Counted from the stretch's first letter, positions 17,443 through 26,135 are shown. The stretch is 64,000 nt of DNA from G965276765 sp965276825 (GCA_965276825.1 OZ255630.1:1364001-1428000), one strand, 5' to 3'. The notes: generated by a model from the letters alone, not told the origin. Translations and numbers: made by a program.

Positions 17443-18138
17443 GTGCGTGTCCTCGTGGTCGACGACGAGCCGGCGGTCCGACAGGCGCTCGATCGCGCCC
17501 TGCGCTTCGAGCGCTTCGAGACCGAGACGGCCGACGACGGCGCCGCCGCGCTCCTCGCGCTCGCCCAGCGGCCGGCCGACGCCATCATCCTCGACGTGGC
17601 CATGCCCCGCATGGACGGCCTGGAGGTCTGCCGCCGGCTGCGCGACGCCGGTGACGCCACCCCGATCCTGCTGCTCACGGCCAGAGCGGCGATCGACGAG
17701 CGGGTGGCCGGCCTCGACGCCGGCGCCGACGACTACCTGGTCAAGCCGTTTGCCCTCGAGGAGCTGCTGGCCCGCATCCGGGCCCTCCTGCGTCGCAGCG
17801 CTCCGGTCGGCGACGGCGAGGTGCTGCGCTTCGGGGACCTGTCGCTCGATCCCGGCACGCGGGACGTGTTCCGTGCGGAGCGGCGGATCGAGCTGACGCG
17901 CACGGAGTTCCTCCTGCTCGAGCTGCTGCTGCGCAACCCCCGCCAGGTGCTGCCGCGCGAGGTCATCTTCGACCGGGTGTGGGGCTACGACTTCGGCGCC
18001 AACTCCAACTCCCTCGAGGTCTACATCGGCTACCTGCGGCGCAAGACCGAGGCCGAGGGCGAGAGCCGCCTGATCCACACGGTGCGCGGGGTCGGGTACG
18101 TGCTGCGCCAGCCGGTCGAGGTGCCGGCCGGATCTTGA
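17443..18138 (+). CDS. OmpR-family response regulator (MprA-like)
   Basis: 231 residues: receiver domain with VLVVDDEPAVRQALDRAL, phospho-acceptor Asp in AIILDVAMPRMDGLEV and Lys in DDYLVKPFALEELLAR, then a winged-helix domain (LTRTEFLLLELLLRNPRQVL, VWGYDFGANSNSLEVYIGYL). The pattern is that of the MprA/TcrA group, which responds to envelope stress in mycobacteria. The GTG start lacks an obvious ribosome-binding site. The stop overlaps the kinase TTG start as TTGA. Confidence 0.92.
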   Translation: MRVLVVDDEPAVRQALDRALRFERFETETADDGAAALLALAQRPADAIILDVAMPRMDGLEVCRRLRDAGDATPILLLTARAAIDERVAGLDAGADDYLVKPFALEELLARIRALLRRSAPVGDGEVLRFGDLSLDPGTRDVFRAERRIELTRTEFLLLELLLRNPRQVLPREVIFDRVWGYDFGANSNSLEVYIGYLRRKTEAEGESRLIHTVRGVGYVLRQPVEVPAGS

Positions 18139-19685
18139 AGGGCTGGCTGCACCACCGGTCGTTCCAGACCCGCATCGCCTCGCTGGTCGTCGCGGCCGTC
18201 GGCGTCGCCGTGGCGCTCGCCGCCTCCGCGGCCTACGTCGCCGTCAGCCACCAGCTCTACAGCCAGGTCGACTCCAGCCTGAGCTCCGACGTGGGCCAGT
18301 TCAGTAACGGCTTCAACGTCGACTCAGCGTTCCAGCTCCTCTCCCGCGGCCACACCATCGCGCAGGTGATCGACCAACACGGAACGGTCGTGGCCGCGGT
18401 CCCGAACGCCATGGAGCTCAAGCCGACGATGCAGCAGCTCGGCGCGGTCACCGACCAGCTCGGCTCGCAGTTGCTCAGCACGGTGACATCCGGGGGCAGC
18501 GACTACCGCGTGCTGACTTGGAGCGTCGTCTTCGCCAGCCCGAGGACTGGGACCATTCGAGCCGCCATCCAACTCGCGCAGTCGCTCGGCCCCGTCGAGA
18601 GCACTCTCGCCACCCTCCGGATCATCCTGGTCACGGTGATGATCGGCGGCCTGGCCATCGCCATCATCCTGGGCCTGACCGTGGCCCGGGCGACCCTGCG
18701 ACCCGTCAAGCGCCTCACCGCGGCAGCCGAGCACGTGGCCGCCACCCAGCAGCTCGACGCCCTGGTGGTCGGCGAGGCCGACGACGAGCTCGGCCGCCTG
18801 GCCACGGCGTTCAACCGGATGCTCGGTGCGCTCGGCGCGTCCCGGCACCAGCAGGCCCAGCTGGTGTCCGACGCCGGCCACGAGCTGCGCACCCCGCTCA
18901 CCAGCCTGCGGACCAACGTCGAGTTCCTGACCAAGGCCAGGACCATGCCGGAGGCGGACCGAGAGGAGCTGCTGACCGACATCAACGCGCAGGTCGGCGA
19001 GCTCACCACCCTCGTCGGCGACCTGGTCGAGCTGGCCCGCCAGGACGAGCGCCAGCCCGAGCCCACCGAGGTCCGCCTCGACCTGGTCGTCGGCCGCGCC
19101 ATCGAACGGGCCAGGCGCCGCGCGCCTGCGCTCGTGCTCGACGTGGCCCTCGAGCCCGGATCGGTGCGGGCCCAGCCGGCGCTGCTCGAGCGGGCCGTGC
19201 TCAACGTGGTCGACAACGCCACCAAGTGGAGCCCCCCCGGGGGCACGGTGTCGGTGCGGCTCACCCGGTCGGACCGCTGGGTCCTCGAGGTCCGCGACCA
19301 CGGCCCCGGGATCGCCGAAGAAGACCTGCCCAAGGTGTTCGACCGCTTCTACCGTGCCCCTTCCGCCCGTGCCATGCCGGGGTCGGGCCTCGGCCTGGCC
19401 ATCGTCAGCCAGGTGGTCGGCTCCCACGGTGGCGTGGTCGAGGCGCTGCGGCCGCCCGACGGCGGCACCCTGGTGCGCATCGAGCTGCCGATCGTCACCG
19501 AGCAGGAGCCCGCCTCGGCCGCTCCTGGCCATCCCGATGTCGAGCCGGCAGCAGCGAAGGCGGACGGGCCCTCACCGTGGGGCGCGCCCGCCGGTGCACC
19601 CGAACCCGACGAGGCCGGCGCGGCTCCGGCCGAGCAACCCCCCACCCAGCAACCGTCGCCGGTCGGCCGCGCCGAACGCTCCTGA
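18135..19685 (+). CDS. Sensor histidine kinase (MprB-like)
   Basis: 516 residues. A first membrane helix (about residues 12-35), an extracytoplasmic sensor of about 135 residues, a second helix (ILVTVMIGGLAIAIILGLTV), a HAMP domain, the H-box SDAGHELRTPLTSLR, and the ATPase with N-box VVDNATKWSPPGG and G-boxes DHGPGIAEED and GSGLGLAIVSQVVG. The start is a TTG in a 4-base overlap with the regulator gene, implying coupled translation. A Pro/Ala-rich tail of about 65 residues follows the ATPase. The stop codon lies in the target-site duplication of a MITE-like insertion. Confidence 0.9.
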   Translation: MKGWLHHRSFQTRIASLVVAAVGVAVALAASAAYVAVSHQLYSQVDSSLSSDVGQFSNGFNVDSAFQLLSRGHTIAQVIDQHGTVVAAVPNAMELKPTMQQLGAVTDQLGSQLLSTVTSGGSDYRVLTWSVVFASPRTGTIRAAIQLAQSLGPVESTLATLRIILVTVMIGGLAIAIILGLTVARATLRPVKRLTAAAEHVAATQQLDALVVGEADDELGRLATAFNRMLGALGASRHQQAQLVSDAGHELRTPLTSLRTNVEFLTKARTMPEADREELLTDINAQVGELTTLVGDLVELARQDERQPEPTEVRLDLVVGRAIERARRRAPALVLDVALEPGSVRAQPALLERAVLNVVDNATKWSPPGGTVSVRLTRSDRWVLEVRDHGPGIAEEDLPKVFDRFYRAPSARAMPGSGLGLAIVSQVVGSHGGVVEALRPPDGGTLVRIELPIVTEQEPASAAPGHPDVEPAAAKADGPSPWGAPAGAPEPDEAGAAPAEQPPTQQPSPVGRAERS

Positions 19686-19784
19686 GGGACCGGAAGACAA
19701 CTCGGGCGGCCGCAGGCCGCAGGAGCCGTCGCGCGAGGACCGGACGGTAGACGGCCACCAAGTTGTCTCCGCCCGGGCCCTGAG
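19681..19784 (+). mobile_element. MITE-like element, copy A
   Basis: A 92-base insert (19687-19778) is flanked by direct repeats CCTGAG (19681-19686 and 19779-19784). Its ends are imperfect inverted repeats: GACAACTCGGGCGGCCG on the left, and the complement of CGGCCACCAAGTTGTC on the right. It aligns with the insert at 43256-43364 from CAACT to TTGTCTCCGC with 11 mismatches in the first 60 positions and one single-base gap. It has no coding capacity and would need a transposase in trans. Confidence 0.7.
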
Positions 19785-19805
19785 CTTGCGATCGAACCTT
19801 CGGGC

Positions 19806-20426
19806 TCAGCCGGTCGGCGGCGTGAAGTGCCCCGGCCACTGGTCGAAGGGGATGCGGCGGATCTCCCGGACGTCGGGGTCGGCGCCCCACTCGTCCCTGC
19901 CCAGGCGGGAGAGGGGACGCAGCCGGCGGATGGCGGGGTGGCCGTCGACCATGACCTCGGGGTCGATGGCCGCGAGCAGCACCCGCCCGAGCACGACGGT
20001 CGAGTCGCCGAGGCCGATGGTGGCGTGCAGCCGGCACTCGAGGGCGACGGGCGAGGCGGCGACCCGAGGCGGGCGCACCGTCTGGCTGGGCTCGCGCGCC
20101 AGACCGACCGCGTCGAACTCACTGGTGTCGGGGGGAAAGCCGGTCGCCGTGGCATTGATCGATTCGAAGAGGGGTTCGGGCGCGAGGTTGACGACGAACT
20201 CCCCGGTGGCCTCCACGTTGGTGAGCGAGTCCTTGCGTCCGACGGAGGTGAACTGCACGATCGGCGGGTCGACGCAGCTCACCGTGAAGAACGAGTGCGG
20301 CGCCAGGTTGTCCACGCCGGTGGCCGAGGTCGACGACACCCAGGCGATCGGCCTCGGCACGACCACGGCGGTCAGCAGCGGGTAGAAGCGGCGGCCCAGG
20401 TCGGCCGGGTCGAAGGTGGTGCGCAT
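19806..20426 (-). CDS. Flavin reductase family protein
   Basis: The 206-residue protein has the FMN-binding split-barrel signature of flavin reductase-like proteins: VVVPRPIAWVSSTSATGVDN, NLAPHSFFTVSCVDPPIVQF, KDSLTNVEATGEFVVNLAP. Members reduce flavin or act as small FMN-dependent oxidoreductases; the partner is not evident. The gene stands alone on the minus strand beside MITE copy A. Confidence 0.87.
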   Translation of the reverse strand: MRTTFDPADLGRRFYPLLTAVVVPRPIAWVSSTSATGVDNLAPHSFFTVSCVDPPIVQFTSVGRKDSLTNVEATGEFVVNLAPEPLFESINATATGFPPDTSEFDAVGLAREPSQTVRPPRVAASPVALECRLHATIGLGDSTVVLGRVLLAAIDPEVMVDGHPAIRRLRPLSRLGRDEWGADPDVREIRRIPFDQWPGHFTPPTG

Positions 20427-20540
20427 CCCGCCAGCTTGCCCGGACCGAGCCCGGTGCGGTCGGGGACCGCCGGCGGCCCGGGTCCCTCGTCCCGGACCGC
20501 CGGCGGTGGATGTGGGTGGTGCTGTGGCGCCCCCGGCCGG

Positions 20541-21140
20541 TCAGGCCCCGGTGCGCGCCACGGTGAAGGGCACCCGGAGCGGGTTGGCGTCGTGGCGCCC
20601 CAGGTCGACCGACGTGGCCGCGACGGGCCGGCCGTTCACCGACAGGTGGAACGCGAGCCTGGTCGCGTCGTCGGTGCGGAAGTGGAGCCCGTCGACGTAG
20701 CCGTAGTTGTTGAAGGCGAAGCCGGCGACGTGGCGCGCCGGCCCGACCCGCACGACGTCGTTGCGCTCGTCGTCGACCCGGTTGACCCGCACCGTCCCGT
20801 CGGACGTCAGGTAGCCGCTGAAGACGACGTGGTCGTGGGTCGGGTGGGTGACCTCGAGGTGCCAGCCGGCGCCGTCGTGCCAGATGTAGAAGCCGCTCTC
20901 GGATCCGGCCTCGAAGGTCGGCCGACCCTGGGCGACGGCCGCCCACGGTGACGCCACCGCCGCCGCGCTCGGCATGGCCCCGCTCGGCATGGCCGCAGTC
21001 GGTGCGGCCGCGGTTGACGTCGGCGCGCTCGACGCCCCCGCCAGTCCCGGTGCACCGGCCAGTGCGACGGCGGCGATGCCCCCGCTCGCGACGGCTGCGG
21101 TCACCGCTCGTCTGATGCCCGCACGCTTCTTGCTGCCCAT
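20541..21140 (-). CDS. Secreted protein of unknown function
   Basis: 199 residues from ATG 21138-21140, with GAGGAGGG upstream. A Sec signal peptide (KKRAGIRRAVTAAVASGGIA then hydrophobic AVALAGAPGLAGASSA) precedes an Ala/Pro/Ser linker and a beta-rich domain starting SESGFYIWHDGAGWHLEVTH that contains several Trp, Tyr and His residues. No family was recognised; the domain resembles small secreted beta-sandwich proteins. Probably exported and soluble. Confidence 0.7.
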   Translation of the reverse strand: MGSKKRAGIRRAVTAAVASGGIAAVALAGAPGLAGASSAPTSTAAAPTAAMPSGAMPSAAAVASPWAAVAQGRPTFEAGSESGFYIWHDGAGWHLEVTHPTHDHVVFSGYLTSDGTVRVNRVDDERNDVVRVGPARHVAGFAFNNYGYVDGLHFRTDDATRLAFHLSVNGRPVAATSVDLGRHDANPLRVPFTVARTGA

Positions 21141-21250
21141 GTCGTGCCCTCCTCGCCGGGGAGCGAGTGCTCCCTGCGGCCAGGACGACCATGAGCCCGA
21201 CACATTTGGCGGTGATGCCCGAAGTGTCAGGGATCTGTGAGGCGGCCCGG

Positions 21251-21592
21251 CTACTTGCCCTTCCTCATGCGAAACGCGGCCGCGCCTGCGGCCCCGAGGA
21301 GCACGACGAGGAGCGGGGTCTTGCTCCGCCCCTTCTTGTGCTTCCTCGTCACCACGCCGGAGGAAGGAAGGTCAGGGAGCGCCTTCTCGATGGTCCTCCT
21401 CGCCTTCTTGGCGCGCCGCTTGGCCTTGCGGCTCGTGCCCCCGACCTTCTTGCGGCCCTTGGCCACCGTGCCGCCGGCGAGGTCCTTGAGGTCGGTCGGG
21501 TCGATGCCTCGCACGGCGTCCTCGATCTCGGCCTTGGTCATCTCGACCGCCTTGCGGAGCTCCTTGCGAGCTCCCGACTTCCCGGTCTGCAT
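21251..21592 (-). CDS. Lys/Arg-rich small protein with C-terminal membrane helix
   Basis: 113 residues from ATG 21590-21592. The middle is strongly basic (GRKKVGGTSRKAKRRAKKAR), histone H1-like, and the C-terminus has a hydrophobic helix (PLLVVLLGAAGAAAFRM) followed by RKGK. It could tether nucleic acid or bind the membrane surface (inference). Divergent from the CDF transporter; a perfect 8-bp hairpin (21660-21678) lies between them. Confidence 0.6.
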   Translation of the reverse strand: MQTGKSGARKELRKAVEMTKAEIEDAVRGIDPTDLKDLAGGTVAKGRKKVGGTSRKAKRRAKKARRTIEKALPDLPSSGVVTRKHKKGRSKTPLLVVLLGAAGAAAFRMRKGK

Positions 21593-21659
21593 GGTGCGGT
21601 CCTCCCGAACATCGAGCGTCGGCTCACTCTCCCCGTCTCCCGACCTGGCGACACATTCC

Positions 21660-21678
21660 CCCGACGGTTGCCGTCGGG
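21660..21678. promoter_or_regulatory. Perfect hairpin between divergent genes
   Basis: CCCGACGG, loop TTG, CCGTCGGG: an 8-bp perfect stem in the 166-base gap between the Lys-rich gene and the CDF transporter gene. It has no U-tract, so it is more likely an operator or leader structure than a terminator. Confidence 0.35.
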
Positions 21679-21758
21679 TGGCAGGGTGGGGTCGTGCGAC
21701 TCGGGAAGGGCGAGCAGATCCGCACCGGGTCGGGCCGCACCATGGCGATGGTGGACCG

Positions 21759-22961
21759 ATGAGCGCCGACCACGCCCACACCGGCGACGGCCACGGGGAC
21801 CACGCAGACCAGGCGAACAGTGGCGACGGCCACAGTGACCACTCGGGCCACGATCACGCCGGCCACGGTCACGACCACCCTGCCGGATGGCGCAGCTTCC
21901 TCCTCGGGCTGGTCAAGCCCCACCGCCACGACGCCGCGGAGGCCATCGACGAGGCCGTCGAGGCCAGCGAGGAGGGCATGCACGCCCTGAAGCTGTCCCT
22001 CGTCGGTCTGGGCGTGACCGCCGCCATCCAGCTGGTCGTCCTGTCGTTCTCCGGGTCGGTGGCCCTGCTCGCCGACATGATCCACAACGTCTCCGACGCC
22101 CTGACCGCCGTCCCCCTCGGTGTGGCCTTCTGGCTGGGTCGGCGGCCGCCGACGAGCCGGTACACCTACGGGTTCGGTCGCGCCGAGGACCTCGCCGGCA
22201 TCGCCATCGTCGTGGTCGTCTTCGCCTCAGCCGTCGTGGCCGCCTACGAGGCGGTCGACCGACTCGTTCACCCTCGGCCCGTCCACCAGCTGGGCTGGGT
22301 CGTCGCCGCCGGTGTGGTCGGCTTCGCGGGCAACGAGGCGGTCGCGCAGCTGCGCCTGCGGGTCGCCAGGAGGATCGGCTCGGCCGCGCTCGAGGCCGAC
22401 GGGCGTCACGCGAGGACCGACGGCTTCACCTCCCTCGGGGTGGTCGTCGGCGCCGCCGGCGTCGCCCTCGGGTGGCGGGCGGCCGACCCGGCGGTCGGCC
22501 TGGTCATCACCGTCGCCATCCTGGCGGTGAGCCGGACCACGGCACGCGACATCTACCGGCGGCTCATGGACGCCGTCGACCCGGAGCTGGTGGCGACGAT
22601 CCGAGAGGTCCTGGCCGGCTCCTCCGGCGTCGAGGGCGTGGACGCGGTGCGGGTCCGCTGGATCGGGCACGAGCTCCACGCCGAGGCGGAGATCGTCTCC
22701 GCCGCCGATCTCAGCCTGGCCGAAGCCCACGACATCGCCGAGCACGCCCATCACCACCTGCTCCACGAGGTGCGCCGGCTCACGACGGTGACCATCCACT
22801 CCGGTCCCGTGCCAGCCGGACCAGACCCGCACTCCCGTACCGCCCACCACGCCCGCCGGCCAGCATCGGCGCACGACCGCATCACCGGCCAGGAGGGCCT
22901 CCCGGCTAGATCCCCGCAGGACCGGATTCGCCCCTGGCGGTCGGCTCGACGTCGGTCCTGA
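21759..22961 (+). CDS. Cation diffusion facilitator (CDF) metal efflux protein
   Basis: 400 residues. A long His/Asp/Gly-rich N-terminus (SGDGHSDHSGHDHAGHGHDH) precedes a six-helix membrane domain with the CDF metal-site residues in LLADMIHNVSDALTAVPLG and LEADGRHARTDGFTSLG, then a cytoplasmic domain ending in HAHHHLLHEVRRLTTVTIHS. CDF proteins export Zn2+, Co2+, Fe2+ or Mn2+ in exchange for protons. The His-rich N-terminus suggests zinc. The 3' end overlaps the convergent membrane gene by 56 bases. Confidence 0.93.
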   Translation: MSADHAHTGDGHGDHADQANSGDGHSDHSGHDHAGHGHDHPAGWRSFLLGLVKPHRHDAAEAIDEAVEASEEGMHALKLSLVGLGVTAAIQLVVLSFSGSVALLADMIHNVSDALTAVPLGVAFWLGRRPPTSRYTYGFGRAEDLAGIAIVVVVFASAVVAAYEAVDRLVHPRPVHQLGWVVAAGVVGFAGNEAVAQLRLRVARRIGSAALEADGRHARTDGFTSLGVVVGAAGVALGWRAADPAVGLVITVAILAVSRTTARDIYRRLMDAVDPELVATIREVLAGSSGVEGVDAVRVRWIGHELHAEAEIVSAADLSLAEAHDIAEHAHHHLLHEVRRLTTVTIHSGPVPAGPDPHSRTAHHARRPASAHDRITGQEGLPARSPQDRIRPWRSARRRS

Positions 22962-23262
22962 GCCCCTCGTTCTCGGCGCGCAGCGCATCGCGCTCCGAGC
23001 GGGTCGCCTCCAACGTCTTGCGCTGCTGGTGGCCCGACCTGGCCTTCGACGCCCTCCGCCTGGTCCCGCTCAGGACCAGCACCACGCCGAGAGCCACCGC
23101 CGCGCCCGTGAGAAGACCGAGCACGAACAGCCATCTCGACCCCGAGATCCCCAGGCTCTGTCCGAAGATCAACGGGTCGGGAACCCGGAAGTGGTTCTTC
23201 CACAGCAGATCCAGCCCGAACACGGCACCCGCTACGACCAGCACCAAACCAATGAGAATCAT
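22906..23262 (-). CDS. Small membrane protein with C-terminal coiled coil
   Basis: 118 residues from ATG 23260-23262. Two membrane helices (ILIGLVLVVAGAVFGLDLLW and WLFVLGLLTGAAVALGVVLV) are followed by a charged, coiled-coil-like tail (TLEATRSERDALRAENEGLR). The topology resembles actinobacterial LapA-domain-like proteins; function unknown. Its 3' end runs 56 bases into the CDF gene on the other strand. Confidence 0.68.
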   Translation of the reverse strand: MILIGLVLVVAGAVFGLDLLWKNHFRVPDPLIFGQSLGISGSRWLFVLGLLTGAAVALGVVLVLSGTRRRASKARSGHQQRKTLEATRSERDALRAENEGLRTDVEPTARGESGPAGI

Positions 23263-23406
23263 GTCCAGCCGCTCCTCGAGACGATGGATGCTCCTGCCCC
23301 GGTCAACTGGTACCCACCGGACGGCCGCCCGACACGGCCTGCGCCGCTCCCCGGTTCGGCGGAGGCCGGGTTGCGCACCTCGCGCTGCCCGGCCGAGGAT
23401 CCGGGG

Positions 23407-23874
23407 GTGACCCGGCCCAGCCCCCCCATCCGGCGAGCCGGGACCGACGACTGCGCCGAGGTGGTGCGGCTGGTCTCGCTCATGTACGACGCCCTCGGGG
23501 TCGACACCACCCCCACGTCCTGGCACCAGGCGGTCGAGGGCGTGCTGTCCTCCCCCAGCGACGGCGACGCCGTGGTCCTGGTGGTCGACGACCCCGGGCG
23601 TGGGCTGGCCGCCGTCGGCGGCGGCAGCATCGCCACCCGCCTCCCTGGCCCGGTCACCCCGACGGCCAGGGTCGGCTACCTCCAGTGGGTCTCCACCGAT
23701 CCCCGCCACCGCCGTCGCGGCCTGGCCAGGGCCGTCACCGAGGGACTCCTGGCCTGGTTCCTCGGCCGAGACGTCACCACGGTCGAGCTCCACCCCACGA
23801 GCGACGGCGAGCACCTGTACCGGTCGCTCGGCTTCGCCGACCCGCCCAACCCGACCCTTCGCCTCCAGCTCTGA
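23407..23874 (+). CDS. GNAT family N-acetyltransferase
   Basis: 155 residues from GTG 23407, with GAGGA upstream. The acetyl-CoA site is VGYLQWVSTDPRHRRRGLAR (Q/RxxGxG-like loop in RRRGLA), and the C-terminal LYRSLGF is the usual closing motif. The acceptor substrate is unknown. It lies between the small membrane gene and cspA. Confidence 0.83.
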   Translation: MTRPSPPIRRAGTDDCAEVVRLVSLMYDALGVDTTPTSWHQAVEGVLSSPSDGDAVVLVVDDPGRGLAAVGGGSIATRLPGPVTPTARVGYLQWVSTDPRHRRRGLARAVTEGLLAWFLGRDVTTVELHPTSDGEHLYRSLGFADPPNPTLRLQL

Positions 23875-23934
23875 GTCGCCCGGCGCCCCCCACGAGCGAG
23901 CCGCCGGCAACGAATTGCGCCACGCACGCTGCGA

Positions 23935-24091
23935 GTGCGCTACCGTTGTCCGTGAGGGCGCTTTCAGCGCAAACGTATCACTGAACCGCTATTCCGCATC
24001 ACTGAATGTCTTGCCTGCAATCCCTCCGGCTCATCCGAGCCACCGGCCGCGACTAGCAAGTCGACTCAGGCCACGAAAGGAGTGGATAGCA
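23935..24091 (+). promoter_or_regulatory. cspA: cspA leader region
   Basis: This stretch is clearly richer in A+T than its surroundings and precedes the cold shock gene. It contains two direct repeats ATCACTGAA (23976 and 23998 vicinity), GCGCTTTCAGCGC hairpin-like sequence near 23960, and the ribosome-binding site GAAAGGAG. Long structured leaders are usual in cold shock genes and control mRNA stability and translation with temperature. The promoter position is not resolved. Confidence 0.5.
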
Positions 24092-24298
24092 ATGGCAACA
24101 GGAATCGTAAAATGGTTCAACGGCGACAAGGGCTTCGGTTTCATCACCCAGGATGGTGGTGGTCCCGACGTCTTCGTGCACTTCAGCGCCATCGCCGGGA
24201 GCGGGTTCCGCAACCTCGAAGAGGGCCAGAAGGTCGCCTACGAGACCACCCAGGGCCCCAAGGGGCTCCAGGCGGCGGACGTTCGTCCGGCCGACTGA
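24092..24298 (+). CDS. cspA: Cold shock protein
   Basis: 68 residues forming a complete cold shock domain. RNP-1 is KGFGFI and RNP-2 is VFVHF, within MATGIVKWFNGDKGFGFI and GGPDVFVHFSAI. It binds single-stranded RNA/DNA and acts as an RNA chaperone during cold or general growth. Preceded by a good ribosome-binding site (GAAAGGAG, 24075-24082) and a long untranslated leader. Confidence 0.96.
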   Translation: MATGIVKWFNGDKGFGFITQDGGGPDVFVHFSAIAGSGFRNLEEGQKVAYETTQGPKGLQAADVRPAD

Positions 24299-24428
24299 CC
24301 GTCTCACACGCTTCGCCGGTCGTCGTGGTGCAACTTGGCCACGGTGACCGGCGAATCGTCGCGTCCGGGCGTCCGCCGCCCCCGGCCCCTCCAGCGCCGC
24401 CCGTCGTCTTCGCGTCGTCTCGCACCCA

Positions 24429-24719
24429 TCCCGGGCGCCTCACGTCGGATCCCGGGACGCTCCACGTCGGATCCCCGGGGCGTCTCACGTTGGATGCTGA
24501 CGTCTGGAGGCCCGAGAAGGCCGGCACCCCATCCCGGGGCGCCTCACGTCGGATGCTCACGTCTCGAGTCCCGAGAAGGCCCGCACCCCATCCCGGGGCG
24601 CCTCACGTCGGATCCCGGGGCGCCTCACGTCGGATGCTCACGTCTCGAGTCCCGAGAAGGCCCGCACCCCATCCCGGGGCGCCTCACGTCGGATGCTCAC
24701 GTCTCGAGTCCCGAGAAGC
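24429..24719. repeat. REP-like repeat cluster 2
   Basis: Tandem copies of a unit of about 59 bases: GGGGCGCCTCACGTCGGATG, then CTCACGTCTCGAGTCCCGAG, then AAGGCCCGCACCCCATCCC. A variant copy is near 24478 and near-identical copies start near 24537, 24617 and 24676; short partial copies are at 24431-24475. The core CTCACGTCGGATGCTCACG corresponds to the loop region of cluster 1 (CCCACGTCGGATACTCGTG). No gene is visible between cspA and the GntR gene (24299-24766). Confidence 0.68.
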
Positions 24720-24766
24720 AGGTAGCCAGGCCGACGGGCCACCCGGCCGGGGCCGTCGAGCCGGCG

Positions 24767-25174
24767 TCAGTTGCTGCTCGGCCGTGGCGCCCGGCCTGGC
24801 GCGACGGGCGGGAGGTGGTGGGCGACGACCTCGAGGGCGGCGTCGGGTTCGACGGCCAGCTCGGCGGCGACGCTCGCATAGGCGGCAGCCGCCTCGTGCA
24901 ACCGGCGTTCGCGCCCGGTGCGCTGGATGGCCGTGGGGACACCACAGACGAAGGTCCCGTGGCGTCCCTGCGATTCGACGATGCCCTCCGACTCGAGCTC
25001 CCTCAGGGCCCGCAGCACCGTGCCGGGAGCGATCCCGAGATCGGCGGCCAGCTGCCGCACGGTCGCCAACCTGGTGCCCACCGGCAGCGCGCCCGTGACC
25101 ACGAGCCTGCGCACCGATGCCCGCAACTGTTCGAAGATCGGGACGGGCGAGGCCTGGTCGATGGCGATGATCAC
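24767..25174 (-). CDS. GntR family (YtrA-like) transcriptional regulator
   Basis: 135 residues from GTG 25172-25174, which overlaps the stop of the upstream membrane gene as GTGA. The winged helix is VPIFEQLRASVRRLVVTGAL then LATVRQLAADLGIAPGTVLR, followed by a short helical tail without a ligand domain, as in the YtrA subfamily that controls transporter operons. Co-transcription with the membrane protein suggests it regulates that gene. Confidence 0.87.
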   Translation of the reverse strand: MIIAIDQASPVPIFEQLRASVRRLVVTGALPVGTRLATVRQLAADLGIAPGTVLRALRELESEGIVESQGRHGTFVCGVPTAIQRTGRERRLHEAAAAYASVAAELAVEPDAALEVVAHHLPPVAPGRAPRPSSN

Positions 25175-25992
25175 GTCAGGGTCGGCTGGCGCGGCCACCA
25201 CCTGGCGGTCCTGCGCTGCCTCCAACCGAGGGCCAGGACGCCAACCGCGAATGCCAGGCTGAAGCCCCAGGCCGCCGTGCGGACCCAGGTCGTCGCTGCG
25301 TCGCTACTCGTCGAGAGCAGCACCCCCGTCGCCACCGTCAGCTCGACCATCAGCGCCCAGCCAGTCAGCTTCTGGATGGCGCGCGAGCGCAGCGCCCGGT
25401 CGACCTCGACCAGCTCCGGCGTCGCCATCGGCTCGGCACGCCCGGCCAGGATCCGCACCGCGGCCAGACCGGCCGCCGCGCAGCAGGTCACCACCAGCAC
25501 CCCGGGCCACGCCCCGGACCAGGAGAACCCGGCCCCTGACCACCGACGTTCGGTGAGGTGGACGGCGGTGGCGACCCCGACGATGCCCACGAGCGTCGGG
25601 TGGGCGGCGAGGGCCAGCTTCGACACGTAGGTGGTAGGACGGCGAGGTGTCAGGCTGGCTCGACGAAGCGTCCCCGCAACCCGCAGATTGGGCCGGAGGG
25701 TCGCGACGAACGACCCGACGACGTAACCGAGGACGGCTGCGGCGAGCGGGTCGTCGGCCCACGTGGTCGTCCCTGCGCGGCGGGCGACCAGGGCGACGCC
25801 CAGCGCAAGCGCCGCACCTCCCAGTCGGCATCGTCGGTGGAGGAGCAACGCCCGCTGAGCGACGAGCCGGCCGCCACGGTCGACCGGGCCGTAGCCAACC
25901 ACGAAGGCAGCGAACTCCCCGGTGGTGACCGGCCGGGCGGCCCGGACAACCAGCACCCCCATGATCGCGATGCCCAGCAGCGCCCCCCGCAT
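25171..25992 (-). CDS. Multi-pass membrane protein paired with GntR regulator
   Basis: 273 residues with about six to seven hydrophobic helices (for example LLGIAIMGVLVVRAARPV, PLAAAVLGYVVGSFVATL, WPGVLVVTCCAAAGLAAVRI). No ATPase or transport motif is visible; the second half resembles an ABC-type membrane subunit only loosely. The overlapping GntR gene downstream suggests a regulated membrane function. Followed upstream by a 143-base gap to the epimerase gene. Confidence 0.6.
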   Translation of the reverse strand: MRGALLGIAIMGVLVVRAARPVTTGEFAAFVVGYGPVDRGGRLVAQRALLLHRRCRLGGAALALGVALVARRAGTTTWADDPLAAAVLGYVVGSFVATLRPNLRVAGTLRRASLTPRRPTTYVSKLALAAHPTLVGIVGVATAVHLTERRWSGAGFSWSGAWPGVLVVTCCAAAGLAAVRILAGRAEPMATPELVEVDRALRSRAIQKLTGWALMVELTVATGVLLSTSSDAATTWVRTAAWGFSLAFAVGVLALGWRQRRTARWWPRQPTLT

Positions 25993-26135
25993 GAGGCCTC
26001 ATCCTGCGCTGCGCCGAGGATTGTGTCAAGGCATTGGCACAGGAGGCGCCGACCGCAGGGCGGACAGCGACCAGCCCGACGTCGCGGTGCTCGATCACCC
26101 GCCGCGTCGGTCGAGGCCGGATCGACGGAGCCCGG

